Source: Vigna angularis | Taxonomy: Eukaryota; Streptophyta; Magnoliopsida; Fabales; Fabaceae | NCBI RefSeq assembly: GCF_016808095.1 | Contig: NC_068971.1 | Span: forward strand, 11,792,501-11,856,500 | Length of the DNA stretch: 64,000 nt | Direction: 5' to 3' | Made by a program: the position numbers and the translations under genes | Shown: in pieces, positions 11,460-23,533 of the stretch | Position numbering within the stretch: position 1 is the stretch's first letter | How the letters are laid out: the number at the start of each line of letters is the position of its first letter | Notes under the pieces: generated by a model | Told to the model about the DNA's origin: nothing | What the model saw: only the letters and a program-made list of their open reading frames with translations | Databases searched by the model: none

Positions 11460-13701
11460 TGTAACATCCCAAAACATAGCATTATCTATGTATTAGTCAT
11501 CACATATATTCAGTATAATAAATCGGTTAATAAACGAAATTATAAAGTTATTATAGTTATCTAATAACCATAAAAGAGACTTTATATTTATAAATCATCT
11601 ATGATTAAAACTATCTATAAAAATAACTAAAAGAAGTCTAAGCATCCACAACATCTCCATCCAAAGTTTGCTCCTAAACAGTCTCATCTTCCTCTGCTCA
11701 CACCCACCGGATGATCATAGCAAAGAGAAGAAGCAAAGAACATACAAGCATAATCACAAGAAAAAGGGTAAGCTAGAATACAACAATTAATGATACATAA
11801 CACATGTTAACATTCATACAACAACACATAGCACATCAAACCAAACAACCCTTTTTATTCATGACGACCCTTTGACTTGACCATCCAGATTAGTATGAAT
11901 ATTAAGCTATGGCAGTTCATGCTCTTGTTGTGGTGAAACAACTGGCCCACCCCAAGCTACCACACAAGGTTAGTCTGTTATCACTCGCCTTAGGCCAAGA
12001 TAAAGCCCATAAACTAGGACCTCCTGTTATTCTCACGACATGCCTCACCCTTCTCTACTTGAGAATAGGTGACCATTAGAATGTCAGAATGAACTCCAAG
12101 ACTGAGTTTCCCATATTCATATTTAAAATACTTGAAACCACCACTGAGAAGTTCCTCCTTGGATACCTTTGAAACTATTAATATCACTTCACATTTACAT
12201 AGTATACCAATACATGAGACTATTGATCATACATTAAAGAAATAAAGACACCCTTACAAGTCATCAGAAAACACACAATAACACAATTTCTTCAAGGCAT
12301 CATATAACTCACATTTAGGTAAGGAAAACAACTTTGAAACTCTCACCAACAGTTCCGGAAGGGTCAAAAACACCCCAAAACGACCTAAAGAACGTCCAAA
12401 ATGGATATTCAGAACCTTGAAAACTCCCTAAAAATGTTGCAGTAGCGCTAAAGGGCGCCTAAGGGCGCTCGGGGGCGCCCGGGCACGAGCCGCACGTAAC
12501 CGAGGGGCGCTTGGGCGTGCCCAGGGGCGCCCGAGCCCCATACCAGTTGACAAAAACTTCAAAATTGGCTTTTGATGCACTTGAAACTTGTTCTAATGAT
12601 CAAAGGGGTTTTCTAAACATTAGAATTGATGGGAAGACACATTTATAAGTAGAAGTAAGCATCCATTTGATCATTAAACCCAAGACTAAGTGTATCAAAC
12701 CATTTTTGACACTCCAAAAGCACTTAAACTCGGATTTTCACCTTCTACACCAAATTTCTACAACTTAACCATTTGAACAAGTCCTAATTGACTCAATAAC
12801 AAATTACAAACCATCACCTATAACCCAGAACACTTGATTCAAAATATCACTCATCAAAACCCCTAAATCTAGCCTAAAATCAAGTTAAACCTCACCTATG
12901 AACCATCAACTATTCTTGTATCAGTTATATACAATCCTCACCACTCCAAAACAGTTACAAATCACCCCAAAAACAGACCCAAATGTTCATTTCATACTTC
13001 TTCCCTTTAGACTCCGTAAAATCATCACTTTGACTCTTCCTCTATTCCTTATCTAATTTTATCAACTCAAGGCACCAATAAGTCCCAAATAACCCATAAC
13101 CAAACCTATACATTATAGATTTAATACTCCAACACTATCTCATCAAATGGCCTATCAAAACCTCAACTTCAACGACCAAAAACCAAAAGACTTACACTAA
13201 TTACTTCGCAATCTTTAAAATGCACATTCCAATCATCAATACACATATTCACATGCAATTCATTATCACAACATCGTCCAAAATACATCACATTATAATT
13301 TCATTGTTACATAACCACATACACATATTTAAATGAACTAATACTAGCCTAAAACAGAAATCATCATTTAAATCAAATTACTATACATAAAAACACTAAA
13401 CTTACATAAAAAAAATCAAATAATGATAAACTTCTAGCTTCCCTTACCGAAAATTTCTTCTCTTTCGCTAAAATTTCCAAGATCGCAAGACGCTGGATGA
13501 AAACCCCTTTTTGAAACCCTAACTCCCAAATTCGAATCTTAAACTCGATCGCGAATTCAATCCAAGTCTTCTCCTGCCGTTCTTCTTTTCTGACACCCCT
13601 AGCCTTAAGGTTTCTGAAAAAGAAAGAAGAAAGAAAAAAAGGAGAAGGGTGACAGGGAAGAAGAAGGAAAGAAGAAAGAGGAAAAAAAAAGGGTTCTTAC
13701 A
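11460..13701 (-). mobile_element. solo LTR of a gypsy-type retrotransposon, 2.24 kb
   Basis: The segment begins TGTAACATCCC and ends GGGTTCTTACA, so both ends carry the TG...CA of an LTR. It is flanked by catta on the left (11455-11459) and cattt on the right (13702-13706), a 4/5 match for a 5-bp target duplication. No gag or pol is present, so it is best explained as a solo LTR from recombination. The TGTAACATCCC end, read as GGGATGTTACA, resembles the 3' end of plant chromovirus LTRs, so the LTR is probably oriented minus. The part around 11945-12160 has a diverged relative at 42105-42310. A GC-rich repeat block sits in the middle. Confidence 0.7.
12447..12537. repeat. GC-rich block of GGCGCC/GGGCGC words in the solo LTR
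   Basis: About 90 bases rich in GGGCGCC, GGGCGCTC and GGCGCCCG words, very unlike the AT-rich surroundings. Similar GC-rich short-repeat patches (GCGCTCAGCGCC) occur in the Athila-like LTR near 47000-47170 and its leader near 44100 and 44930. It may be a CpG-dense regulatory or hairpin part of the LTR. Confidence 0.7.
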
Positions 13702-13725
13702 CATTTTTCTTTAATTTTTATTAGT

Positions 13726-15179
13726 TGTTAAAAAGAAGTACTTCGTTTCTCACACCAAGAAGGGGGCGGGGGTGGGGGGGGGGGGGGTTGAATTGGTGAT
13801 GTGTAAAAATGACTACTTTTAAGATATTTTCGTAAAATAGGAAGTCTTTAAACTTTTCTTGAATCGTAAGTAAATTTGTATGCAATGAAACAGTAAGCAT
13901 ATTTGAATGCAATGACAGTATAATCGACTTAATGCAGAGAGAAGGGATAAAAAATTCAAACTCTGAGTTTTTATACTGGTTTGGCCAAGCCTACATCCAG
14001 TGTCCTTCCACTCAACCCGAGATAGAAGCCAATGCACTATATAGATCTGAGTTTTTACACCAAGGGCTTTACAGCGACCTCACATCAAAATGTAAATCAC
14101 CTCTCTAACTCACTAATCTAAGTATAAGCAATACACAAAATAGGCAAGCAGCAAGAACAATCATCTTCTGTTGTCAACCCCTTTGAGATCCCCCTCAAAG
14201 TCAAGAACCACGTTCTTCTTCCTGTATACACCATAGGGAATACCAGCAACTCTCAACATTTGCCAAAGCTTTTCCTGATCACGTAGAAAGCACCTTCTTG
14301 TGCAGAACGATCAGACATTTCCAATCACACAATCTTGCTTCACAAGAAATCCTCAAGACTTTATCACCACGGTAATTCTTGATTATTGGAGCTTTTCTCT
14401 CTTATGTAAGATTTCAAAAAGCATACTGAAAAAGATATGAAAGTGTAAAGATCAATTCTCCTTCCAGAAATCAAATCATGTGTCTATATATAGTATAAGA
14501 TAAATCAGACGTGTTTTAATCGATTATGCTATTAATCTAGTCGAATGCATTTCATAGTTATAACAGATTAACGACAGTCAAGTGCATTAATTGAAAGTGC
14601 AATTAATGTAATCGATTTGCAATAAATGCTTGGTCAACATATATAAAAATATGACGGTTGTGACCGTTATGTCAAGCATTGAAACAATTTTCAAATCATT
14701 AACAAACTTAGTCGAATACAAGATGCATGCAATCGATTAAGTAGAAACACTTGGCATATTTTTGAAAACTTTTCTTCTTGAAATTCATCACAGCACACTT
14801 GAAAATAATTTGTGCAAACACACGAGTTTTAATCGATTTCACCACCAATGTAATCGACTTAAAACTTATTGTTTTGCTACCGTTAAAAAGTTCAAACAGC
14901 TGAAGCTTGGTGCTTGTGGTTTTTCATTTTCGAAAACTCAGATTATGCTTACACAGATAAAAACACATTTCCAATAGAGTAATATGCAATAATTAACACA
15001 ATATGTTCACAATTATGCTTATACAAATATAACACAGTAAGCATATAAGCATGTAACATGTAACATAGTACATACACATGTGTTTTTATTAACTATGTGT
15101 TGTCAGCATCAGAAACACAGATATCATTGAGATTGTGAGTTTAACTAATCATATGCTCCCCTTATCAATAATCTCAACA
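13726..15179 (-). mobile_element. SIRE/Maximus-like copia LTR
   Basis: Starts TGTTAAAAAG and ends ATCTCAACA. Read on the minus strand it starts TGTTGAGATTATTGATAAGG, carries a TATAAAAA box next to CTGGATGTAGGCTTGGCCAA, and contains several AATCGATTA-like words and a C-rich end before the GGTGT motif. These are features I associate with legume SIRE/Maximus LTRs. A diverged relative lies at about 50110-51456 and shares the CCAAGCCTACATCCAGT block. No matching target duplication was found, so the edges are provisional. No internal coding region accompanies it. Confidence 0.5.
13762..13787 (+). repeat. G-run tract, potential G-quadruplex
   Basis: Runs of 5, 5 and 14 G separated by a single C and a single T. 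The tract belongs to the C-rich end of the minus-strand SIRE-like LTR. Long G runs are also prone to sequencing and length error. Confidence 0.8.
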
Positions 15180-15571
15180 GGTCAGGATATTGTTGGAACT
15201 AAAAAGTGTCATGTGAACGACATAAAAGAGGGTTTATGTATTTAAGGACTATTTGTCTCATCTTATAAGTTAGATTGAAATATATATTCTATCAAATATC
15301 CTATTAATTATGATTTTTGATTTTGGTGATTCACCATATTAATTTTTTTATGGTGTAATATTACATTAATTTATTATAATTATTAATTATTTATTAGCAT
15401 CCTATTTAAAAAAAAGTATTTATTTGTATTATCATAATTAAGATCTTAATTGTACATTATTACTTGTATTTAAACAATACATTATCAATACAAATCATGA
15501 CATTCGATACCATTTTCTATCTTGGTATTAGAGCTTTTAAGCAAACAACTTTTGATCCATAACCACAACCA

Positions 15572-17175
15572 TCATGTCATCTGCTGTGAATAAGAAAAAT
15601 GACATACCTTCTACAATCTTGTCAAGCTAGTAGGTTCACCAATCTGTAACTCTGATTTTGGTGATTCAAACACTAAATGGTTTGGATTCTTATTACAATC
15701 TAGTGGTTATCAAGTTGTCTGGCCAAATTAACATTAGTTGGGTTGAATTGCAAACTCCATTGTTAACATTTGAAAACAAATTAGATCAACTCAATAATTT
15801 CAGCAGCCAAGAAGGACTCTAGAGGCAACAAATTTAGATCCAAAGTGATTAGAAAGACTCTAATTTCAAAGGCACGGAAGGTGGTAGAGGAAGAGGTAGG
15901 ATCTCAAAACTAATATGTCAGGTATGCAAAAGGATTGAACATACTGCTATACAATGGTATTATCGATTTAATATGCCCTATACAGGGAAAACTCAATTGG
16001 TTGAAAGTGAAAAACAAGGAACACACAGTGCATTCATAGCTTCACCTTATCAATCAAGGTTATGAATGGTATTTTGATAATGGAACCAGCAACCATGTGA
16101 CTGTAGGGATGGACAACACACACATATACATACACATAGATCTCCACACTGGTAAGATATTGTCCGCTTTGGGCCAAGCCCTCACGGATTTGCTTTTGGT
16201 ACCACTCCAAAAGGCCTATTATCAATGGAGGTATCTTATGTGTATATAAACTCATGTTCATCTCTTATTTTATCTTATGTGGGACTTTGTTTGTACCCAA
16301 CATCCTCCCCTCAAACAAAGGACTATGGTTCTCTTACCTCCACCTCCTCTATAGCGGAAGTCTTTTCTTATCCTCGAGTACACCATGATCAACACTCTCT
16401 CTTCATGATCCATGGTCACAACATTGAGCATCTCTTGCTCTCCATCTCTCATGACTCATCTGGCTATCTGCCGACCACCTGCCAAGGCTTCACCTGATCA
16501 TGAAGGGACGTACTCGTCCGAATCTGATCGTACGAATTCTTTACTTTTTAGTAATGGTGAAAGACTAAAATTAATGGCCTTAGGATCAACCAAATTGAAT
16601 AATGTTCATCTCCATGATGTTTTTTATGTTCCAAAAATTACCAAAAATTTGCTGAGTATTTCAAAACTAAATGCAGACAATAATATTCTTGTTGAGTTTG
16701 ATGAAAATTGTTTCTTTGTGAAGGACAAACTTATAGGAAAACATCTTCTAATAGGGGAGCTTAAAAATGGTTTGAATCAACTATGTGACAATAAAGAATC
16801 TTATGTTTACATGTCTCTTAAAGAAAATTGGCAAAGAAAACTTGACATCCAAACAATAAAATTTTGGCAAAGGTCTTGTAGGAATGCAATGTGAAAACAT
16901 CATCTAGTGACTCATTCACATTTTGTGAAGCTTATCAATTTGGAAAATTGCATATGTTGCCTTTCAAAAGCCCTTCTTCACATGCTATTGAAATTTTATA
17001 TTTAATTCATACTGATGTTTCGGGGGTCTTGCCTCAATTTTGTATCCATCTAGGGTTTAAATATTATGTTCATTTTATTGATGATTTTAGTAGCTTCACA
17101 TGGATTTTTCCCTTAAAGCAAAAATAAGAAACTATATATGCCTTTACTCTTTTCGATACAAATTTTACTTCACAA
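15572..17175 (+). pseudogene. copia gag-protease-integrase relic
   Basis: The reading frame from about 15572 is broken by stops, but blocks are clear. 15908-15980 encodes the zinc-knuckle remnant ICQVCKRIEHTAIQWYYRF. 16060-16100 encodes YEWYFDNGTSNHVT, the copia protease motif with DNG in place of the usual D-S/T-G. After a TRIM-like insertion the frame resumes at about 16535 with the post-protease segment (FYVPKITKNLLSISKL), and 16891-17127 encodes integrase start blocks including FKYYVHFIDDFSSFTWIFPL. A stop follows at 17126-17128. The element cannot make a working polyprotein. Confidence 0.75.
16102..16520 (+). mobile_element. TRIM-like short retroelement nested in copia
   Basis: A segment from TGTAGGGATGGACAACAC (16102) to TTTGTACCCAACA (16302) has LTR-like TG...CA ends and carries CACTGGTAAGATATTGTCCG and TTTGCTTTTGGTACCACTCC. 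This is a repeat widely found in dicot genomes as a small TRIM-type LTR. It is followed by TCCTCCCCTCAAACAAAGGA and about 200 further bases without a coding signal. It separates the copia protease motif from its downstream segment, so it inserted after the copia element. A second LTR copy is not evident and the right edge is approximate. Confidence 0.55.
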
Positions 17176-17336
17176 ATTGATTTTGTAAGGTTAAATTAAA
17201 TTTAAAATTTACTTTTTAACATTATATATGTAATAAATAATTGGTAAACAAAATATATCTTATGTGGTTATTGTTGGTAAAAGTAATAAAAAATAGAAAA
17301 TTTAATTATCTATTAATATCTAGCTCACATCAACTA

Positions 17337-17386
<50 letters not shown>

Positions 17387-19136
17387 GAGAGTACAAGCCA
17401 ATGAGATTGAAATAAATTTAAAATCAACTTCTTTAACATTTACGTAATTATAAAACATAAATGCTTAAGGGGATAACAATTGAATAACCAAATATAAAAA
17501 AAAATGTCAGTTTTTGTCTTCAATTCTTAAAAAACAGGGTCATCAAGATGGTGACCATCAAACTCTTCCTTTGATGAAAAGTGTACATCATCAAGAGAAG
17601 AAAAAAAACCATATTATAAAAATAAAGTGCATCTAAAATTGGATTAGTTAACATTTTCACCATCACTCACATTGCGCTTGCTCAAAATGAGTTATTCATT
17701 CGTTAAACTCAATAACATCAAATGAAAGAAAAATATCTTCAAAAGTGTGCAAAAAAAAAAAGAGTTTACTTTCTATTCAAGTTGTAGCTGATGAGTGAAT
17801 TTATAAAGTCATGAGTTTACAGTTGAACCTAAACTTCAATAACTATGTTCATCACTGTAACCAAAATTTAGATATATAATAAGACTATATTATCTTACTT
17901 TGGTTTTCCCTGCACACTAAAGAATTTAGAGAATAAAGAAAAGATATAATAAAAGAACTTCTTTATCGTCTCAAAGGTTAAAATTTCAACTAAAATTCCT
18001 TTCAACATCACAATCTCTAAGACATGCATGGTTTTCAAGAGATTAAAATATGAAAATTTTTAAGAAAGAAAGAAGAAAACTTACTCAAGGTTATACTTGG
18101 TTGAGATTCAACCCAAACCCACAATTCTTTTTAACATCGCAATGTCTAAGACATCAAAAGAGCAAAATATGAATTTTTTTTAGAAAAGAAGAAAGCTTCC
18201 TCAAGGTTACACCTTAAAGAAATAGTTTAGTTTATAGGTTTAGCAAAAAGGTGCAAAAAGGTTAAAGAAAAAAGGATAAAGAAGAACTTATATGGTTGAG
18301 AAAAACAGAAATATCATTTTATTATTGGCACCCTTGCTTTTACTAAGCCCACTTCATTCTTATTTGAAATCTATTTTTACTTTTATGAAACAATTGAAAG
18401 ACCCAACAATTTACTAAACTCATCACTTAGAAATATGATTGGAAGGGTAACATTTTTTTCACCTCTGTATATTTTTATCGTACCTTCATAAATTTTTTAA
18501 TTTCAGATTATACAATTCAAATGTAAATTTTATATTGTAAAATATACAATCTAAAACATTTTTTATTTAGAATTTCAAAATATAAAATTATAAATATAAA
18601 TTATATTTTCAGATTTTACAATTTAAAATACAAAAAATTTCAAGGGTGCAGATCAAAATGTTTTTTCTCAAATGTTTGTGATGGAGACAGCACAACAAGA
18701 ATTGATTATAAGACCTTGTACTAGATTATCCTGTGTGTATACTTTTGATCAATGACTTAACATTTAATAATCTTAACGTTATTCCTGTAATGCTATAAGA
18801 ACCAGTTGAAATCCAACAGAGCCTATCTATTTATGGAAATCTAATTAGTGATAGTGTGGAGCCCACCTGAACTTACCTTAAAGAGTAGAGGGTGAAGACT
18901 TGAAGTTTATGCAACTTACTCCTACCCTTTAATCACCTTGTCTATCTAATGCTAAACAATGGAATAGAGAATTTTCTTTGCTTTAAAGGTAGAGTAGAAA
19001 CATCATCAGATTGATCTCCACTTGCACCCTACTCTTCTGTATCCGATGAATTTATATGGAAGAAAGCTTAAGATGTTCACATATATAATATGATCCAATA
19101 CAGCATAAACACACCGTGGCTGTGTAACCAGGCTCA
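17176..19136. other. intergenic, AT-rich, with a local duplication; mannanase promoter side
   Basis: No gene found. There is a (TA)n(CA)n microsatellite at 17342-17386. Two diverged copies of a ~95-base unit lie at 17999-18105 and 18128-18215 (shared words AACATC.CAATNTCTAAGACAT and CTCAAGGTTA). The last 300 bases should be the mannanase promoter; TATATAATA at 19082-19090 is a candidate TATA box. Confidence 0.55.
17342..17386. repeat. (TA)n(CA)n compound microsatellite
   Basis: About 15 TA units followed by about 7 CA units, uninterrupted. Confidence 0.95.
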
Positions 19137-19230
19137 ATGGAGATATTTGGTGTTCACATTATTTCTTTGGTACTTTTCTTGATGCTTACTAAAAACTTAA
19201 GTTGCAATGGATTTGGTGGGAGTATGAAGG

Positions 19231-21698
19231 ATGAGGAAGCACTCAAGGAAGGCCAAAATGACATGGAAAATTCTGTCTCAAATTATGGGTTTGTGTTTGA
19301 AATTCCTTGCATCTGTAGTAGTTGTATCTTATGTTTACTTGGCACTCACGTCTTGTATGTTTTTTAGTGAAATGAGGGGCGTGGAAGATGATGATTGGCA
19401 GATGGTGCAAAAGAAGGGAAACCAATTTGTGGTGAATGACAAACCTTTCTATGTGAATGGATTCAACACATATTGGCTTATGGTATTTGCTGCAGATGAG
19501 TCTACGAGAGGAAAGGTAACTGAGGTGTTCAAGCAGGCATCCTCAGTGGGTATGACAGTTTGTAGGACGTGGGCCTTCAATGATGGCCAATGGAGGGCCC
19601 TACAGAAATCTCCATCAGTTTATGATGAAGAAGTCTTCAAGGTGCTTTTTCAGTACTGCTTTGTTATTCTGTTTAATATTCTACACTAAATTGGTATTCA
19701 GTTTACTGCATAACATAATACTTTACACAGTATTATAATGTTAACTTGTCCAGTATTATCAGCTATTTGTTACTTCAATTGAACCATGTTAAATGTGATA
19801 TAATTGTTTGCTTGTGTAAGCTTTGCCATGGTAATTGAAATAAGAATATGCTACAATCAAACTTCTGAGTTTCTAGTCATCAGTGCAGGTAATTAGCATA
19901 CCTTGTGTAATTCCATTTTACTATTGGTTTCTCAGGCCCTGGACTTTGTGGTGAGTGAAGCAAAGAAATACAAAATCAGGCTTATATTATCATTGTCTAA
20001 CAACTGGGAGGCATATGGAGGCAAAGCACAATATGTGAAATGGGGAAATGCTGCTGGCCTTAACTTGACCTCTGATGATGACTTCTTCTCACATCCAACT
20101 CTTAGAAGCTACTACAAGGCCCATGTTAAGGCAAGTTCCTGTAAATAAAAAAAACAGGTCAAAACCACCATTGTTAGTTTCATCTGGACACTTGAATTGA
20201 AGCCTGTTTGTTATACATTGCAAAACTAAAACTACCCTGTAATCATATCTTGATATGGACTGTTTTGTTTTATTTTGTAATTGTTTTTCTTTATGATTAT
20301 GCTAAGCTGGTTCCAGACTATTTTCACTGTGTAGACTGTGCTCAATAGAGTTAACACATTCACAAATATCACTTACAAGGAGGATCCAACAATTTTTGCT
20401 TGGGAATTGATGAATGAGCCTCGTTGCACCTCAGATCCCACAGGTGACAAGTTACAGGTTTATCCCTTTCTTTTGGCCTCCATATCACAAGGAAGGGTCT
20501 AGAGGTATTGATTGAAAAGAAAATATAGACACACTTTGTGATGTCATATAATCACATCGCACTACACAATTGCATTCTAATTAATAGCAAGTTCTTTCCA
20601 TGATGTCACATAGTTCACTGAACCCAACTACTCACTTGAATGTGTATTCTAGGATTGGATTCAAGAAATGGCATTCCAAGTGAAGAAAATTGATCCAAAA
20701 CACCTGGTAGAGGTTGGACTAGAAGGATTTTATGGCCCATCAACACCTCAGAGAACTCAGTTCAATCCCAATACATATGCTACGCAGGTTGGAACTGATT
20801 TTATAAGGAACCACCTGGCTCTTGGTGTGGACTTCGCTTCTGTTCATGTATATGCTGACTCTTGGTAAGTCTGTTCAGAATTGCTATTGTTTTATTAAAA
20901 AAATATGAAGTTTTCATAAAACTTACTTATGTCAAACGTTCATGTAAGGAGTTTCTTTTTCACGTTTTGTCAGTGTAAAGATTTTTATATTGTCAACCAA
21001 TAGAAAATATGTGATGTCAACCAAATAGACTTCTAAGGTAATTATTATAAAAGTGGACAAACTTGCCATACATGACATCCTGTCATTGGATGACAGTTAT
21101 ACTGTCAATGCATTTAAATTAAATTCTTATACGAACTGTTTATATCAGTATCAAATTCATATGCATGCACATTTGTCTAGTGTATCAGAAACACTAATTT
21201 TTGTTAGTGATTTATTTTGACATACATATACTACAGTTCTAACTTAATCAGCTATCTGGTTGAAGGATTTCACAACAAATTGCTGATTCTCATCTCTCAT
21301 TTGTAAAATCATGGATGGAAGCCCACATAGAGGATGCTGAAAAGCATCTTGGAATGCCAGTTATTTTTGCTGAGTTTGGTGTATCTTCCAAAGACCCTGG
21401 CTACAATTCATCATACAGAGATACACTCATAAGTAGTGTGTACAATACCATCCTGAACTCCACAAAGAAAGGAGGGAGTGGGGCTGGAAGCCTTTTGTGG
21501 CAATTTTTTCCTGATGGAACTGATAACATGGATGATGGCTATGCAATTGTTCTCTCAAAATCTCCCTCCACCTCAAACATTATACAGCTTCAATCCACTA
21601 GGCTTGCGATGTTCAATTCCTTGTGCAATACTAAATGCAATTGGGGATGTAAGAAGAAAAAGTTGTTGAAAAACATACTCTATCACGATGAACTGTAA
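19231..21698 (+). CDS. mannan endo-1,4-beta-mannosidase, GH family 5
   Basis: Five exons give a complete protein of 457 residues from the ATG at 19231: 19231-19641, 19936-20130, 20335-20457, 20653-20864 and 21266-21698. Intron 2 has a GC donor (AAG|gcaagt); the others are GT-AG. The next Met codons at 19258 and 19285 are also possible starts. Residues ~20-43 are strongly hydrophobic, a signal peptide or signal anchor, so the enzyme enters the secretory pathway. Family blocks follow: [27 protein letters not shown] with the acid/base Glu230, VHVYADSW, and FAEFGVS with the nucleophile Glu350. The enzyme cuts the beta-1,4-mannan backbone of mannans and galactomannans in the cell wall during germination, growth or ripening. 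No damage seen. The alpha-galactosidase gene upstream is divergent. Confidence 0.93.
20967..21113. mobile_element. MITE-like insertion in mannanase intron 4
   Basis: The intron contains TTGTCAGTGTAAAG near its left side and GTTATACTGTCAATGC near 21100, with 'attgtcaaccaata' and 'tgtcattggatgacag' between. The opposed arms and ~150-base size fit a common legume MITE. The arms are diverged and the target duplication was not resolved. Confidence 0.45.
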
Positions 21699-23533
21699 CA
21701 CCATGTGTGGAAAGTTTCCAATGGTAATGCTGTGGTCCTATAAAACCATGCATGGATAAATATGTGATTCACCATACCTTTTGTTATGAACAATGCTTTA
21801 ATTTGTATGTTGTGGCATTATGGTCACGCAAGGTCACCACCATATTAAACTAGAAGAGTGCTGCAGCATTCTTCGTTGTTTTACAATAAGAATATATACA
21901 TGTGCACCATTATATAGCAATTTATAAAATAAATAAGTTAGCATTATAGACGCTAAGTACACCGATTGCCTTGTGGAAAATATAGTAAATTGTAGATTGG
22001 AATACACTGAACAATAGTTTCGCACAAGAACAATGGTTGATTGGAAGTGTCAAATGAAATTGAATAAATAAACCATCCAATCTTGAAAGTAAATATCATG
22101 GATAAGTAAAAAAATCCTTACTTATCAGAAAAAAAGCAATAGATTGTCTCTTCCTCAGTTCTATATTTTTTGAACCCATTGGCATTACTGGTCATGTCCT
22201 GCCAAACACTGAATATTTACCCCTTGAAGAAAAAATCATGAGAAAAGGCTTGTTAAGCCTTTGTAAGCCATTGAGTACTCCTTCCTGAATTTGAATAAGC
22301 CATTGATTTTGAGAGGAGATATGTCATATCATAATGGCAAACAGATAACATGGAAGGCATGTATGAATTTAGACCGCCAACATGCTAGGCAGCTATCATA
22401 GCTTTTTCCTTCAGATCTTCTGGAGGTTCTCGGGCTTAAACATAGAAAATATGCAAATTTCTGCTTGTAAATTTATAAATTAGTCGGCATTAGATCGGAT
22501 GCCATTATATCCATATCATACGAGCTCCTCCGAAAGAAAAGAGACGTTTTTTAATAACATTGCCACAGAGAACTTCAATTAACAGTGATATGGCTTGTAC
22601 TCATCAAAAGAGCAAAACAAATAGGTATACTATACCTGCATATTATCAGTGTAATCAGAGGTGTTACAGACCAATATTATAGTGGTAAAAAGAAAAGCAG
22701 AAAATATGAAGGCACTACAGAATTGTATGTTATTTGCAATTTAAAGGAAACTACAAAAGGAGGAAACCTCTAATTGCCCATAGCATAGCTTCTCTAACAG
22801 AAAATCAGATCATAACCCCCTTTCCCCTCTGCCTCATGAGACAATAACAAAAATATTCTCCCAAATCTAACTACCTTCCACTACTTATGCCAGCTCCGGT
22901 TTGTAACAAACTCTCCACTTACTCATGCTACCTCAGCTTGAAGATTTCCCTTTTTTCTTTTGTGCACATACCTTAGGTGTCTCATGCCCCCTCATGGACC
23001 AATGGCTCTTTCGGCTCATAAACTTGTTGGGCTTCAACAAAAGGCCAATAGAAACACATAATCTTAGATTTGACACTACTTTTGTTAACGAACACATTGT
23101 ACTGCACACTTCTTGTTAAGGATTTATCTTTTCACAAAGAGCAATGGCCTACTCTATATGTGATACTGATCTCATTATCCCTTCCTTGCATCCTACTCCT
23201 ATCTACTTACTTCAGAACTCCCCTCTAACTAACTATTACAACTAACAACTACTTGTCCTCACAACCTTAAGGTGAAAAAGACAACCATATAAAGTTCTAG
23301 CTGCTTGCATAATGATCCAAATGCATCTTGTTTAATTAAGTTAAAAGAAATCATTGTTTCCATATGCAAATCTAATTATTTAGTGTACTACTGTAGACAC
23401 ATTTTCAGGAGCCAACACGGATTTGCTGAAGCTTATTTAAGAGTCAGAAATATTAACCAGGTGAAAAAATGAAACAATCATAGAATGGAGCAAGTATACC
23501 TACATAGCATTTCTAAGCAGCGCACTTTGTGCT
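21699..23533. other. intergenic between convergent mannanase and STN8 genes
   Basis: No gene recognised. It must hold the 3' untranslated regions of both flanking genes. The part 22780-23270 is less AT-rich, pyrimidine-rich and interrupted by stops in all frames; it resembles decayed retrotransposon DNA but I could not name a family. Open frames at 22585-22773 and 22925-23119 show no family resemblance. Confidence 0.45.

Larger units (their letters stand above)
15191..17175 (+). mobile_element. copia retrotransposon, 5' part, truncated and interrupted
   Basis: A TGTTGGAAC-type LTR start lies at 15191. About 330 bases later (15523-15534) TGGTATTAGAGC matches the common initiator-tRNA-Met primer site with one change, marking the end of the LTR near 15520. 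Decayed gag, zinc knuckle, protease and the start of integrase follow in copia order. The element stops inside the integrase near 17175, and no 3' LTR was found. Confidence 0.7.

Noticed and set aside
19137..19367. Signal-peptide-like frame MEIFGVHIISLVLFLM as the real mannanase N-terminus
   Set aside because: It is in a different frame, and the in-frame start at 19231 already gives a hydrophobic segment typical of the family.
22585..23119. Small plus-strand genes between mannanase and STN8
   Set aside because: Short frames without family resemblance in sequence that looks like decayed transposon DNA.
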